Part shown: piece after piece, positions 46,107 to 55,617 of the stretch | Position numbering within the stretch: the stretch's first letter is position 1 | Layout of the letters: each line of letters opens with the position of its first letter | NCBI RefSeq assembly: GCF_002929375.1 | Contig: NZ_PJIP01000005.1 | Location: forward strand, 234,892-298,891 | Length of the DNA: 64,000 bases | Source of the DNA: Arthrobacter sp. DWC3 | Lineage (GTDB): Bacteria; Actinomycetota; Actinomycetes; Actinomycetales; Micrococcaceae | Direction: 5' to 3' | Made by a program: the position numbers and the translations under genes | Notes under the pieces: generated by a model | Told to the model about the DNA's origin: nothing | Databases searched by the model: none | The model's input: only the letters and a program-made list of their open reading frames with translations

Positions 46107-46853
46107 ATGGCCATGGAGGACCGGCACCACCTGGACGACGACAACTGGATCGCACCACAGGACGACATCGCCCTCCGATTGAGCGACCTCGCGCGGTCCC
46201 TGCAGCGGGAGAACTCCGAGGACGCCGTCCTGGAGCGCCTCGTGCGCACGGCGGTGACGCTGGTGCCCGGGGCCGACGAGGCGTCGATCACCCTGGTGAC
46301 CGGCCGCCACAGGGTGCAGTCCCGGGCGCCGTCCGGCGACCTCGCGCAGACCATCGACGAGCTCCAGGAACGTACCGGGGAGGGGCCGTGCATGAGCGCG
46401 GTGTACGACGAGCAGACGGTCACCGTGCCGGACCTGCGGAGCGAGCGGCGCTGGCCCAGGTTCTCGGCGAAGGCGGCGGAGGCCGGCGCGGGCAGCATGC
46501 TCTGCTTCCAGCTGTTCGTGGAGGGCGACAACCTCGGCGCGATGAACCTCGTGGGACGCTCGGCGCACGCCTTCACGGAGGAGTCCGACTACGTGGGCTC
46601 GCTGGTCGCGTCCCACGCCGCCGTCGCCTTCGCCGACGCGCAGAAACTCCACCAGTTCAAGGACGCCGTCGCCACCCGGGACCTGATCGGCCAGGCCAAG
46701 GGCATCCTCATGGAGCGCTACGGCATGACGGCCGGTCAGGCGTTCATCATGCTGGTGCAGGTCTCCACGACGTCGAACGTGAAGCTCCTGGCGGTCGCCG
46801 AGGAACTGGCCACTACGGGCAGCCTCCCGGTGCGTACCCGCGGGAAGCCGTGA
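46107..46853 (+). CDS. GAF-ANTAR domain regulator
   Basis: Predicted 248-residue cytosolic protein: a GAF domain (about 30-170) and a C-terminal ANTAR RNA-binding domain (about 185-245, with TRDLIGQAKGILMERYGMT). ANTAR proteins act as antiterminators by binding paired hairpins in nascent RNA. ATG 46107 follows GGGGAA. It has a paralogue at 58178-58894 with the same domain order. No kinase is adjacent. Confidence 0.88.
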   Translation: MAMEDRHHLDDDNWIAPQDDIALRLSDLARSLQRENSEDAVLERLVRTAVTLVPGADEASITLVTGRHRVQSRAPSGDLAQTIDELQERTGEGPCMSAVYDEQTVTVPDLRSERRWPRFSAKAAEAGAGSMLCFQLFVEGDNLGAMNLVGRSAHAFTEESDYVGSLVASHAAVAFADAQKLHQFKDAVATRDLIGQAKGILMERYGMTAGQAFIMLVQVSTTSNVKLLAVAEELATTGSLPVRTRGKP

Positions 46854-46874
46854 GGGACGCCTCGCGCCCTGCGG

Positions 46875-47861
46875 CTACCGGTCGACGCCGGACATGTCCT
46901 CGTAGCGGTCACCGACGGGGGCGGCGACGGTGTCGAGCTGGGCGAGCTGGTCCTGCGAGAGCACCAGGGAGTCCGCCGCCACGTTCTCCTCGAGGTACCG
47001 CACCTGCTTGGTGCCAGGGATCGGCGCGATGTCCGTGCCCTGTGCGAGCAGCCAGGCGAGCGCGACCTGGCCGGGCGTCGCCTCGAGCTGCCGCGCGACG
47101 TCGTCCACCTGTTCCACGATCCGGATGTTCGCCTGGAGGTTCTCCCCCGCGAAGCGCGGGTTGTTGCGGCGGAAATCGGACTCGTCCAACTGGTCGACCG
47201 AGCGGATGGTCCCCGTCAGGAATCCCCGGCCGAGAGGGGAGTAGGGGACGAAGCCGATGCCGAGCTCGCGCACGAGCGGCAGGATCTCACGCTCCGGATC
47301 CCTGCTCCAGAGCGAGTACTCCGTCTGGAGTGCGGTGACCGGGTGGACGGCGTGTGCCCTCCGGATCGTGTCGGGCGCCGCCTCGGAGAGGCCGATGTGC
47401 CGGATGGTGCCCTCCTGCACGAGCTGCGCCAGGGCGCCCATGGTGTCCTCGACGGGCACCGAGGGGTCCATGCGGTGCTGGTAGTACAGATCGATGTAGT
47501 CCGTGCCCAGCCGCCGCAGCGACCCCTCGACGGAGAGGCGCACGTTCTCCGGGCTGCCGTCGAGGCCCCGGGCGTCGTCGGCGGTGTGGCGGATGGTGCC
47601 GAACTTCGTGGCCAGCACGACGTCGTCGCGCCTGCCCCGGAGGGCACGGCCGAGCAGTTCCTCGTTGGTGTACGGGCCGTACATCTCCGCGGTGTCGAAG
47701 AACGTGACGCCGAGGTCGAGGGCCCGGTGGAGGGTGGCGGTCGAGCCGGCGTCGTCCGTGCCGCTGCCGGTGTAGAACGCCGACATGCCCATGCAGCCGA
47801 GGCCGAGCCGGGAGACGTCGAGGCCAGGGCCGAGGGAAGAACCGAGGGTGATGGTCCTCAT
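46875..47861 (-). CDS. aldo/keto reductase
   Basis: Predicted 328-residue NADPH-dependent reductase. The catalytic tetrad is Asp56, Tyr61, Lys86 and His129 ([18 protein letters not shown]). [13 protein letters not shown] at the N-terminus places it in the AKR13-like group acting on small aldehydes. AAAGGCGG is just before the ATG. It is divergent from the TetR-MMPL operon across about 135 nt and may be under the same repressor, whose palindrome lies between them. Confidence 0.92.
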   Translation of the reverse strand: MRTITLGSSLGPGLDVSRLGLGCMGMSAFYTGSGTDDAGSTATLHRALDLGVTFFDTAEMYGPYTNEELLGRALRGRRDDVVLATKFGTIRHTADDARGLDGSPENVRLSVEGSLRRLGTDYIDLYYQHRMDPSVPVEDTMGALAQLVQEGTIRHIGLSEAAPDTIRRAHAVHPVTALQTEYSLWSRDPEREILPLVRELGIGFVPYSPLGRGFLTGTIRSVDQLDESDFRRNNPRFAGENLQANIRIVEQVDDVARQLEATPGQVALAWLLAQGTDIAPIPGTKQVRYLEENVAADSLVLSQDQLAQLDTVAAPVGDRYEDMSGVDR

Positions 47862-47960
47862 GGGAGCCGCCTTTCAGGAGAGGAGTCGCTGGGAGTCGTG
47901 CCTGGGCCAGAGTACGCCGCGACCGGGATGCGTGGGCCTGAGTCCTCGACAGGTGATTCG

Positions 47961-47990
47961 TTGCACGGTGTGCAATATTTCCCCTATTCT
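47961..47990 (+). promoter_or_regulatory. tetR promoter with palindrome over the -35 box
   Basis: TTGCAC (47961-47966) and TATTCT (47985-47990) are 18 nt apart. The -35 is the left arm of a perfect inverted repeat, TTGCAC and GTGCAA around GGT (47961-47975). A dimeric repressor there would compete with RNA polymerase, so autoregulation is likely. Confidence 0.7.
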
Positions 47991-47996
47991 GGAACG

Positions 47997-48653
47997 GTGC
48001 TGGAGATGACCGAGAACGCGGAGCCTGTGGGCCGCCGTGAGCAGAACAAGATCGACACCCGACGCGCGATCGCGGACGCCGCTTTCGACCTCGCACTCTC
48101 CGTGGGGCCCGGCTCGTTCACCGTGGACCAGATCGCCGAGCGGGCCGGGGTGTCGCGGCGTACGTTCTTCAACTACTTCCACAGCGCAGAGGACGCCCTG
48201 ACGGTCCGCACCGACGGGTTCCTCGACCTGGCCCTCGAGGTCTTCGGCCGGATGCCGCAGGACGAACCCCTGTTCGACTCCATCGTCCGGGCCTTCACCG
48301 AGACCACCCGCATGGAGGGCCTCTCGCAGCACGGCGCCCTGTTCCGCATGGCCAGCACCAACCCGGACCTCCTGCGGGCGCAGCTGCACGCGTGGGAGCG
48401 GGCCGAGGCGCGGATCGTCGAGGGGCTGCGCCTGCGCCTCGGCTCCGCCGCCTCCGATCTCTACCTCACGGCCCTCGTGGGCAGCGTGCTGTCCTGCACC
48501 AAGGCCGCGATGCGTGACTGGGCGGCCAACACGCCCGGATCCGCCGCCGACTCCGGGCGGCAGCTCGAAGGACGCATCCTCTCGGCGCTGACCATGCTGC
48601 GCGACGGCTTCTCCGATGCCGCTCCCGGCGCCGTGCTCCTCCACGACGCCTGA
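47997..48653 (+). CDS. TetR-family repressor of the MMPL exporter
   Basis: Predicted 218-residue regulator with an N-terminal helix-turn-helix (FTVDQIAERAGVSRRTFFNYF) and a helical ligand domain. GTG 47997 is 6 nt after TATTCT, so the mRNA can start at the codon; ATG 48006, three codons later, is the alternative but its GGAG is too near. It precedes an RND-type exporter gene by 59 nt, the usual repressor-pump pair. Confidence 0.86.
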   Translation: MLEMTENAEPVGRREQNKIDTRRAIADAAFDLALSVGPGSFTVDQIAERAGVSRRTFFNYFHSAEDALTVRTDGFLDLALEVFGRMPQDEPLFDSIVRAFTETTRMEGLSQHGALFRMASTNPDLLRAQLHAWERAEARIVEGLRLRLGSAASDLYLTALVGSVLSCTKAAMRDWAANTPGSAADSGRQLEGRILSALTMLRDGFSDAAPGAVLLHDA

Positions 48654-48655
48654 CA

Positions 48656-48683
48656 CCCCTCCACTTCCCCCTCTTCCCCCCTC
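48656..48683 (+). other. pyrimidine tract between tetR and mmpL genes
   Basis: Twenty-eight bases contain a single purine. The complementary strand has G runs of four to six and, with one further run, might form a quadruplex. It lies in the leader or spacer of the pump gene. Confidence 0.5.
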
Positions 48684-48712
48684 GTCCGCTTCCTCCCCGC
48701 TAGGACTCTCCC

Positions 48713-51313
48713 ATGGCCTTCCTGCTCTACCGACTCGGTTCGTTCGCCTTCCGGCGGCGGTGGTGGGTCGTCTCCGCGTGGCTCGCGATCATGCTCGCCG
48801 TCGGTGGCGCCGCCGTCGCCTTCTCCGGCACCCTGACCAACAACTTCACCATCCCCGGCACGGAGTCGCAGCGCATCTCCGACCGGCTGCGGCAGGAACT
48901 GCCCGAGGCCGTGGGCGGCACGGGCACGGTGGTGTTCACCACCGACGACGGTGCCGCCTTCTCGGACGAGCAGCGCGACGGCGTGACGTCGGCACTCGCC
49001 GCGATCGCGGGACTCGACGGCGTGCGGGGCGTCGTCGATCCCTTCGACGTGGCGGATCAGGTGGCGTCCGGCGCCGCCGAGCTCGAGGCGGGCCGCGCGG
49101 AACTGGAGGCGAGCGAGCAGCAGCTGACGGCCGGCGAACAGCAGCTCGACCAGGGCCAGGCCCAGCTCGACGCGCAGCGCTCCCAGTTCGAGCAGGCCCG
49201 CGCACAGCTCCCCCCGGCGCAGGCCGCGGCCACGGAGCAGCAGCTCCAGCAGGGCCAGGCGCAGCTGGAGGCCAGCCGCACCGGGCTCGAGGCGGGACGC
49301 GAGCAGTTCGAGTCCGGCAGGACCGAGCTCGAGCTCGCACAGCGGCAGCTCGACGCGAACTCCGGCGTGCGCCTGCTGTCCGAGGACGGCACCACCGCGG
49401 TGGCCAGCGTCCAGTTCGAACAGCAGATCAACGCCGTCTCCCCGGAGCTGCGCGAAGCCGTGCAGGAGGAGGCCGACGGTGCCTCGTCGGCCGGCGTCAC
49501 CGTGGACTACAGCAAGGAGATCGTCGAGGACGTCTCCGGCATCGTCGGCGCCACGGAGGCCATCGGCCTGGCGGTCGCCGCCGTCGTGCTCATCCTGATG
49601 CTCGGCACCCTGATCGCCGCCGGACTGCCGCTCCTCATGGCCATCGTCGGCGTCGGCGTGGGCGTGGGCATCACCTTCGCCCTGTCCGGCCTCGTCGAGA
49701 TGAACAGCATCTCGCCGGTGCTCGCCCTCATGCTCGGCCTCGCCGTCGGGATCGACTACTCGCTGTTCATCGTGAACCGGCACCGCACGCAGCTGCTGCG
49801 CGGCATGGAGATGCAGGAGTCCATCGCCCGGGCTACCGGCACGGCCGGCAACGCCGTGCTCTTCGCAGGGATCACGGTGATCGTGGCGCTCGCCGCCCTC
49901 GCCGTACCCGGCCTGCCGTTCCTCACCGTCATGGGCCTGTCCGCTGCCGGCACCGTCGCGGTGTCCGTCCTCGTGGCGCTCACCCTCACGCCGGCCCTGC
50001 TCGCCCTGATGGGACGGCGCGTCATCTCGAAGCGCCGCTGGGCGAAGGCCCACGGCCACAAGCACTCCGCGGCCGCCCCGCTCGACACGGAGACGGGCGC
50101 ATCCCTGGCGGACCAGCGTGCAGCGGAGGGCGCCGGCTGGGGTGGGTTCGTCACCCGGAAGCCGGTCCTCACGGTCCTCGCAGGTGTGGTGCTGCTCGGC
50201 GTGATCGCCATCCCTGCGGCGCAACTGCGCGTGGGGCTGCCCGACGGCGGCACCGAACCCGCCGATTCGACGGCGTTCCAGGCCTACAGCACCATCGGGG
50301 ACAAGTTCGGCGCGGGGACCAATGGTCCCCTGATCGTCGTCGGGTCCATGCCCGAGACCGCCGACGAGGCGGAGCTCACGGCCCTGCGGCTCGACGTGAA
50401 CGACCTCCTGAGCGACATGCCCGACGTCGCCGCCTCCGTCCCCGCGACCGTGAGCGAGAACGGGCGGACCGCGATCTTCCAGGTCATCCCCGAGGAGGGA
50501 CCGGCCAGCGAGACCACCGAGAACCTCGTCCGGGATCTCCGTGCGGCGACCGACACCGTGGAGGAACAGACCGGCGTCCCCATCGCCGTCACGGGCCAGA
50601 CCGCGGCGAACATCGACGTCTCCGCCAAGCTCATGGAGGCGCTGCCGCTCTACCTCGGCATCGTCGTGGGGCTGTCACTGATCCTGCTGCTGCTCGTGTT
50701 CCGCTCGATCCTCGTCCCCATCATCGCCACGGCCGGGTTCCTGCTCTCACTGCTGGCCGCCTTCGGTGCGACGGTGGCCATCTACCAGTGGGGCTGGCTG
50801 GGCGACGTCTTCGGGGTCACGAATCCGGGCCCCATCCTGAGCTTCCTGCCGATCATCCTGATCGGCGTGCTGTTCGGCCTCGCGATGGACTATCAGATGT
50901 TCCTGGTCTCCGGGATGCGCGAGGCCTACGTCCACGGCGACGATCCGAAGGCCGCGGTCCGCATCGGCTTCAGCCACGGCGCACGCGTGGTCACGGCGGC
51001 GGCGATCATCATGGTCTCGGTGTTCGCGGGCTTCGTGTTCTCGCACCTGGCCATGGTGCGCCCCATCGGCTTCGGGCTCGCGTTCGGCGTGCTGCTGGAT
51101 GCCTTCGTGGTGCGCATGACCCTCGTGCCGGCCGCCATGTACCTGCTGGGGCGGCACGCCTGGTGGCTTCCCGCCCGGCTCGGGCGGATCCTGCCCGACG
51201 TGGACGTCGAGGGAGCGAAGCTCCAGCGGGACGAGCCGATGACGTCTGCCGGCCACGACGGCCGTGACGATCGTGACGAGGACGAGAAGGAACCGGTGCC
51301 CGTCCGGGTCTAG
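48713..51313 (+). CDS. MMPL/RND-family exporter
   Basis: Predicted 866-residue pump with twelve membrane segments in two halves, each with the MMPL signature (ALMLGLAVGIDYSLF and ILIGVLFGLAMDYQMF), whose Asp residues likely carry protons. Residues about 120-215 in the first external loop are a Glu/Gln/Leu-rich coiled coil of repeated ELEAxxxQL type, longer than in many relatives, and could reach other envelope parts. AGGA is 7 nt before the ATG. Substrate (lipid or drug) unknown; controlled by the preceding TetR gene. Confidence 0.9.
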   Translation: MAFLLYRLGSFAFRRRWWVVSAWLAIMLAVGGAAVAFSGTLTNNFTIPGTESQRISDRLRQELPEAVGGTGTVVFTTDDGAAFSDEQRDGVTSALAAIAGLDGVRGVVDPFDVADQVASGAAELEAGRAELEASEQQLTAGEQQLDQGQAQLDAQRSQFEQARAQLPPAQAAATEQQLQQGQAQLEASRTGLEAGREQFESGRTELELAQRQLDANSGVRLLSEDGTTAVASVQFEQQINAVSPELREAVQEEADGASSAGVTVDYSKEIVEDVSGIVGATEAIGLAVAAVVLILMLGTLIAAGLPLLMAIVGVGVGVGITFALSGLVEMNSISPVLALMLGLAVGIDYSLFIVNRHRTQLLRGMEMQESIARATGTAGNAVLFAGITVIVALAALAVPGLPFLTVMGLSAAGTVAVSVLVALTLTPALLALMGRRVISKRRWAKAHGHKHSAAAPLDTETGASLADQRAAEGAGWGGFVTRKPVLTVLAGVVLLGVIAIPAAQLRVGLPDGGTEPADSTAFQAYSTIGDKFGAGTNGPLIVVGSMPETADEAELTALRLDVNDLLSDMPDVAASVPATVSENGRTAIFQVIPEEGPASETTENLVRDLRAATDTVEEQTGVPIAVTGQTAANIDVSAKLMEALPLYLGIVVGLSLILLLLVFRSILVPIIATAGFLLSLLAAFGATVAIYQWGWLGDVFGVTNPGPILSFLPIILIGVLFGLAMDYQMFLVSGMREAYVHGDDPKAAVRIGFSHGARVVTAAAIIMVSVFAGFVFSHLAMVRPIGFGLAFGVLLDAFVVRMTLVPAAMYLLGRHAWWLPARLGRILPDVDVEGAKLQRDEPMTSAGHDGRDDRDEDEKEPVPVRV

Positions 51314-51346
51314 TCCCGTCGGCAAGGAATGTCCCGTGGCCGTGCC

Positions 51347-51856
51347 TCAGCGCAGCAGGTACGCGCAGCTGAAGTGGTGGTCGTCCCGGGCTCCGACGGC
51401 CCGGGAGAGCGGGACGAAGTAGCACCGGAAGAGCAGGCCGGTGTCCGAGCCCGGTTCACCGGCCCCGGGGCCCCCGGTCACCGTGTGGTCCCACGACGGC
51501 CGAGGATCGTCGGTCTCCGCCGCGAAGAAGACCGTCACGGTGCCGGGGTCGGCTCCGTCCGCCGGCAGGTGTGCCACGCCGACGGCCGCCAACGGACCGG
51601 CGAGGACCAGCCCGGTCTCCTCCAGGATCTCCCGCCGGGCAGCGTCGTCGAGCGTCTCCCCGGCGTCCACACCGCCGCCGGGCACCTGTGTCCCCGCGTC
51701 CGGGTGGTGGACGTGGTCGAACACCAGGACCTCGCGCCCGGCGCCCCGACCCCGGAGCACGTAGGTGGCCGCCCGGATCCGCGGCCGAGTCGGAGCGGCA
51801 TCGGCCGCGCTGCCCGGTGCCCCGTCCCCTGCTCCGCCCCCTGCTGCGTCATGCAT
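51347..51856 (-). CDS. Nudix hydrolase
   Basis: Predicted 169-residue hydrolase. The full Nudix box is present in two parts, GGGVDAGETLDDAARREI and LEETGL, giving the metal-binding REXXEE. The N-terminal 25 residues are low complexity. TACGGT (51863-51868) ends 6 nt before the ATG, suggesting a leaderless mRNA. The nucleotide substrate is not readable from sequence. Confidence 0.9.
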   Translation of the reverse strand: MHDAAGGGAGDGAPGSAADAAPTRPRIRAATYVLRGRGAGREVLVFDHVHHPDAGTQVPGGGVDAGETLDDAARREILEETGLVLAGPLAAVGVAHLPADGADPGTVTVFFAAETDDPRPSWDHTVTGGPGAGEPGSDTGLLFRCYFVPLSRAVGARDDHHFSCAYLLR

Positions 51857-51917
51857 GGCTCCACCGTAGCGGCCCCGCTGTCCTCGGGTCGCCGGCCGTC
51901 CGTCAGCACCGCGGGGG

Positions 51918-52556
51918 TCAGGTGCCGAGGTAGCGCCCGGGCCGGTGGTTGAGGGCCAGTACGAGGTTCAGCAGCACGGCCCCGACGGCGGACAGCAGGA
52001 CGCTCCCGGGGGCCACGACGGTGAAGGCGGCGAGGACAACGGCGGTGTCGAGCACCATCTGCACGTAGCCCGCGCGCCAGTTCAGCCGCTCCTGCAGGAT
52101 GAGGGCCAGGATGTTGAACCCGCCGAGGCTCGCCTTGTGCCGGAACAGGATCAGGAGTCCGACGCCGGCCAGCAGGTTCCCGCCGAGCGCCGCGTACACG
52201 GGGTCGACCGTCAGGTTCCCGAGGGCCACCGGGTGCAGGGCCGACAACCCGGAGACCAGGGCGACGGCGGTCATGGTGCGCAGTGTGAAGTCCCAGCCCT
52301 TCTTCCAGACCGCGAGGGCGAAGAACGGCACGTTCACGGCGAAGAACAGGACGCCGAAGGGCAGCCCGCCCACATAGCTCAGCAGCAGGGCGAGGCCCGC
52401 CGTCCCACCCGTGACGGCTCCGCTCGTCTTCAGCAGGAACAGGCCGAGGGACACCGTGAACGTGCCTGTCACGATCCCGAGGACGTCCTCCAGTACGGAG
52501 TGCCGGACGGCGCCGTCCTCCTCCTCGAGGTCGGGGCGGGGCGCTGTGGTGTCCAT
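51918..52556 (-). CDS. YitT-family membrane protein
   Basis: Predicted 212-residue protein with five to six membrane segments. GAVTGGTAGLALLLSY and LGGNLLAGVGLLILFRHKAS match the YitT/YczE-type membrane family, function unknown. TAGCTT (52563-52568) ends 6 nt before the ATG, a leaderless arrangement. It is divergent from the osmoprotectant operon. Confidence 0.85.
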   Translation of the reverse strand: MDTTAPRPDLEEEDGAVRHSVLEDVLGIVTGTFTVSLGLFLLKTSGAVTGGTAGLALLLSYVGGLPFGVLFFAVNVPFFALAVWKKGWDFTLRTMTAVALVSGLSALHPVALGNLTVDPVYAALGGNLLAGVGLLILFRHKASLGGFNILALILQERLNWRAGYVQMVLDTAVVLAAFTVVAPGSVLLSAVGAVLLNLVLALNHRPGRYLGT

Positions 52557-52867
52557 GGCGGCAAGCTATCACCGGCCTGCAGGGCCCCGTGCCCGGTCGC
52601 CCGGTGGATGTGGGCGAACGCACAGGATACCGGCGTGGTGAAGGCCTGGAAGACGCCGTGTTGCGGCCACCGGTTCGTTGCGGGGGAAGCGGTGGCACGA
52701 CGCCGGGTGGCTGGAGGCCACCCCCGCCCGGTCCGAGGGGAACTGCCCGCCCCGGATCGCCGCCCATGCGGTACCTTTGAATCATCAGCCTGCTTAGGGT
52801 TGCGCGTGCCTCGCGCCCCGAGCAGGCTCCAGGGGGATGCGGCGTGGCCGTGACGAGGAGGTGGACG
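52557..52867. other. 311-nt divergent intergenic region
   Basis: I see no gene here. It holds the YitT -10 box, and AGCCTGCT (52787-52794) facing AGCAGGCT (52821-52828) across 26 nt, which could be an operator or leader hairpin of the osmoprotectant operon. No clear -35/-10 pair for the operon was found. Confidence 0.5.
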
Positions 52868-53512
52868 GTGGTCGAGTACGTGACCAGCAGGCTCGACCAG
52901 ATCCTGTTCGCGAGCTGGCAGCACTTCTCACTCGTGGTCCAGTGCCTCCTGATCGCGACCGTCCTGGCCGTCGTCGTCGCCGCGCTCGTGTATCGCAGCC
53001 CGGCCCTGACGGCCGTGGCCAACAACATCTCGGCGATCGGCCTCACCATCCCGGCCTTCGCCCTCGTGGGACTGCTGATCGCGCCGTTCGGCTTCGGCGT
53101 GGTGCCGGCCGTGATCGTGGTGGTGTTCTTCGCCGTCCTGCCCATCCTGCGCAACGCCGTCGTCGGCCTGGCGAGCATCGACGGGTCCGTCGTGGAATCA
53201 GCCCGGGGCGTCGGACTGAGCCGATTCCAGACCTTCCGCCGGATCGAGCTGCCCATGGCCTGGCCCGTCATCCTCGCGGGCGTGCGTGTGTCCGCCCAGA
53301 TGGTCATGGGGATCGCCGCGATCACCGCGTACGTCCTCGGCCCGGGCCTCGGCGGGTTCATCTTCACGGGACTCGCCCGGCTCGGAGGGGCGAACGCGCT
53401 CGAATCGGTCGTCACCGGCATCGTCGCCGTCATCATCCTGGCCCTGGTGCTGGATCTCCTTCTGGTCGGCCTCGGCCGGCTCACTATCCCGCGAGGTATC
53501 CGTGTCCGATAA
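52868..53512 (+). CDS. osmoprotectant ABC transporter, permease 1
   Basis: Predicted 214-residue OpuBB/ProW-type permease with about five to six membrane segments; the EAA loop is seen in VVESARGVGLSRFQTFRRIELP. GTG 52868 has GAGGAGG at 6 nt; the open frame from 52844 is less likely. It overlaps the ATPase gene by 11 nt. The operon encodes two different permeases, an ATPase and a binding protein, which is the OpuB/OpuC layout for glycine betaine, choline or carnitine uptake under osmotic stress. Confidence 0.92.
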   Translation: MVEYVTSRLDQILFASWQHFSLVVQCLLIATVLAVVVAALVYRSPALTAVANNISAIGLTIPAFALVGLLIAPFGFGVVPAVIVVVFFAVLPILRNAVVGLASIDGSVVESARGVGLSRFQTFRRIELPMAWPVILAGVRVSAQMVMGIAAITAYVLGPGLGGFIFTGLARLGGANALESVVTGIVAVIILALVLDLLLVGLGRLTIPRGIRVR

Positions 53513-54794
53513 CAAGTCCTCCGCCGCTGCGTCAGCGGCCCCGACGCCCGGCATCACGGGCGCGAGCATCCTGCTGGACCAGGTCAGCAAGCGGTACCCC
53601 GGCCAGGCCAAGGCCGCCGTCGACGGCCTCACCATGGAGATCCCCGCCGGCAAGATCGTGATGCTCGTCGGCCCCTCGGGCTGCGGCAAGACCACCACCC
53701 TGAAGATGATCAACCGGCTCATCGAACCCACCGAGGGGCGGATCGTGCTCGACGGCGACGACGTCACGGGCATCGACGGCGATGCCCTGCGGCGCCGCAT
53801 CGGCTACGTCATCCAGGCCGGCGGGCTGTTCCCGCACATGACCGTCGCCACCAACATCGCGATCGTGCCGAAGATGCTCGGCTGGAGCAAGGAGCGCGTC
53901 GCGGCCCGCGTCGACGAGCTCCTGGAGCTCGTCTCCCTGGACCCCGCCCAGTACCGTGACAGGTTCCCCCGCGAACTCTCCGGTGGACAGCAGCAGCGCG
54001 TCGGCGTGGCCCGCGCACTGGCTGCCGACCCGCCCGTGCTCCTCATGGACGAGCCGTTCGGCGCCGTGGACCCCATCACCCGTGTGCGGCTGCAGGACGA
54101 GCTCATCAGCATCCAGAAGGAACTGCAGAAGACCATCGTGTGCGTGACGCACGACTTCGACGAGGCCGTGAAGCTGGGGGACTGGATCGCCATCTTCACG
54201 GAAGGGGCACAGCTGGTGCAGTACGACACCCCCGAGCGGATCCTGGCCGAGCCGGCCAACGAGTTCGTGGAGAACTTCATCGGCGCCGGTGCCGGCCTCA
54301 AGCAGCTGACCCTGACCCGCGTGAACGAGGTGGAGCTGCAATCGGCCGTCACGGCGTCGCCGGGAGACCTGTCCTCCGACGTCCTCTCGCGCCTCGACTC
54401 AAAAGGCCACGACCACGCCGTCATCCTCGACGACCGCAACCGGCCGCTGCAATGGCTGTCGCGACGCCAGCTCGCCCGCCTCGAGCGGATCGGGAACGAC
54501 CGGGACCCGCGCCTGCCCCTCGTCGGCGAGCGCGCCACCCTGAACGACGCGCTCGACATCATGCTCGTCTCCAGCGTCGGCGCGGCACTCGTGACCGGCG
54601 GGCGGGACAGTTTCCGCGGGGTGGTCGACGTCGAGACGATCATGGTGGCCATGAGCCAGGCACACGCGCGGGCCCGCACGTCCCACGCCGAGGGCAGACC
54701 GGTGGGCATCAACACCGGCGCGCTGACCGCGCTCGGTGCACCGGGCGAGCCCGTCCGGCTGCGCTCGACGGGCGGGGGCGGATCCGGTGAGTGA
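53502..54794 (+). CDS. osmoprotectant ABC transporter, ATP-binding protein with C-terminal CBS-like tail
   Basis: Predicted 430-residue ATPase. Walker A GPSGCGKTT is at 57-65, the signature LSGGQ at 159-163, Walker B LLMDEPFGAVDP at about 180-191. After residue 290 a CBS-like region (DHAVILDDRNRPLQWLSR, SVGAALVTGG) may sense ionic strength, as in OpuA proteins. GTG 53502 overlaps the upstream permease by 11 nt and its own stop overlaps the next gene by 8 nt. Confidence 0.92.
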   Translation: MSDNKSSAAASAAPTPGITGASILLDQVSKRYPGQAKAAVDGLTMEIPAGKIVMLVGPSGCGKTTTLKMINRLIEPTEGRIVLDGDDVTGIDGDALRRRIGYVIQAGGLFPHMTVATNIAIVPKMLGWSKERVAARVDELLELVSLDPAQYRDRFPRELSGGQQQRVGVARALAADPPVLLMDEPFGAVDPITRVRLQDELISIQKELQKTIVCVTHDFDEAVKLGDWIAIFTEGAQLVQYDTPERILAEPANEFVENFIGAGAGLKQLTLTRVNEVELQSAVTASPGDLSSDVLSRLDSKGHDHAVILDDRNRPLQWLSRRQLARLERIGNDRDPRLPLVGERATLNDALDIMLVSSVGAALVTGGRDSFRGVVDVETIMVAMSQAHARARTSHAEGRPVGINTGALTALGAPGEPVRLRSTGGGGSGE

Positions 54795-55617
54795 GCACCC
54801 CGGCGTCGCGGTCGCCGACGGCGGTGCACGCGGAGTCGTCCCCGGGGCCGCGCTGCCGGGCGGCGCGACCGATCCCCTCCTCGTCAGCACGCATCGCGGC
54901 TGGCTGCCGCTGCTGCGGCAGCTCGCCGTGATCCTCCTGGCCGGCGCCCTCCTCGCCGCATGGCTCCTGAGCGCCGACCTGACGGCCACCGAGCAGATCA
55001 CCCTCAACCCCGCCTCGCTGCTCACCTACACGGGCGAGCACCTCGCCCTGACCCTGCTCTCCGCAGCGATCGTCCTCGCCATCGCCGTCCCGCTCGGCAT
55101 CCTGCTCACCCGCCGGCCCTTCCGGCGGATAGCGGGTCCCGTGCTCGCGATCGTGAACATCGGCCAGTCCGCGCCCGCGATCGGGCTCGTCGTCCTGCTG
55201 GCCGCCTGGCTCGGCTTCGGCTTCCGGGCCGCCGTGACGGCGCTCGTGGTCTACGCACTGCTGCCGGTCCTCAGGAACACCATGGTGGGTATCGGACAGG
55301 TGGACGCACGGCTGGTCGAGGCGGGCCGGGGGATGGGCATGAGCGCCGCCGCGGTGCTCTTCCGCGTGGAGCTCCCGCTCGCGGTCCCCATCATGCTCGC
55401 GGGCATCCGCACCGCGCTGGTGCTGCTCGTCGGCACCGCGGCGCTGTCGACCTTCATCAACGGTGGCGGCCTCGGGATCCTCATCACCACCGGCGTGAAC
55501 CTGAACCTCTCCCGCGTCCTCATCGCCGGCGCCGTGATCGTCGCCCTCCTGGCCCTGCTCGTGGACTGGGCCGGGCGTGTGGTCGAACTCCTGGCCCGAC
55601 CGAAAGGACTCGCATGA
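54787..55617 (+). CDS. osmoprotectant ABC transporter, permease 2
   Basis: Predicted 276-residue permease. An N-terminal tail of about 45 residues precedes six membrane segments; the EAA loop reads LVEAGRGMGMSAAAVLFRVELP. GTG 54787 lies inside the ATPase gene (8-nt overlap) and the stop overlaps the lipoprotein gene by 4 nt. It differs enough from permease 1 to form a heterodimer with it. Confidence 0.92.
   Translation: MSEHPGVAVADGGARGVVPGAALPGGATDPLLVSTHRGWLPLLRQLAVILLAGALLAAWLLSADLTATEQITLNPASLLTYTGEHLALTLLSAAIVLAIAVPLGILLTRRPFRRIAGPVLAIVNIGQSAPAIGLVVLLAAWLGFGFRAAVTALVVYALLPVLRNTMVGIGQVDARLVEAGRGMGMSAAAVLFRVELPLAVPIMLAGIRTALVLLVGTAALSTFINGGGLGILITTGVNLNLSRVLIAGAVIVALLALLVDWAGRVVELLARPKGLA

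Noticed and set aside
52589-52780. 63-codon frame in the region upstream of the osmoprotectant operon
   Set aside because: No ribosome site, Pro/Arg/Gly-rich shadow-like composition and no recognisable motif.
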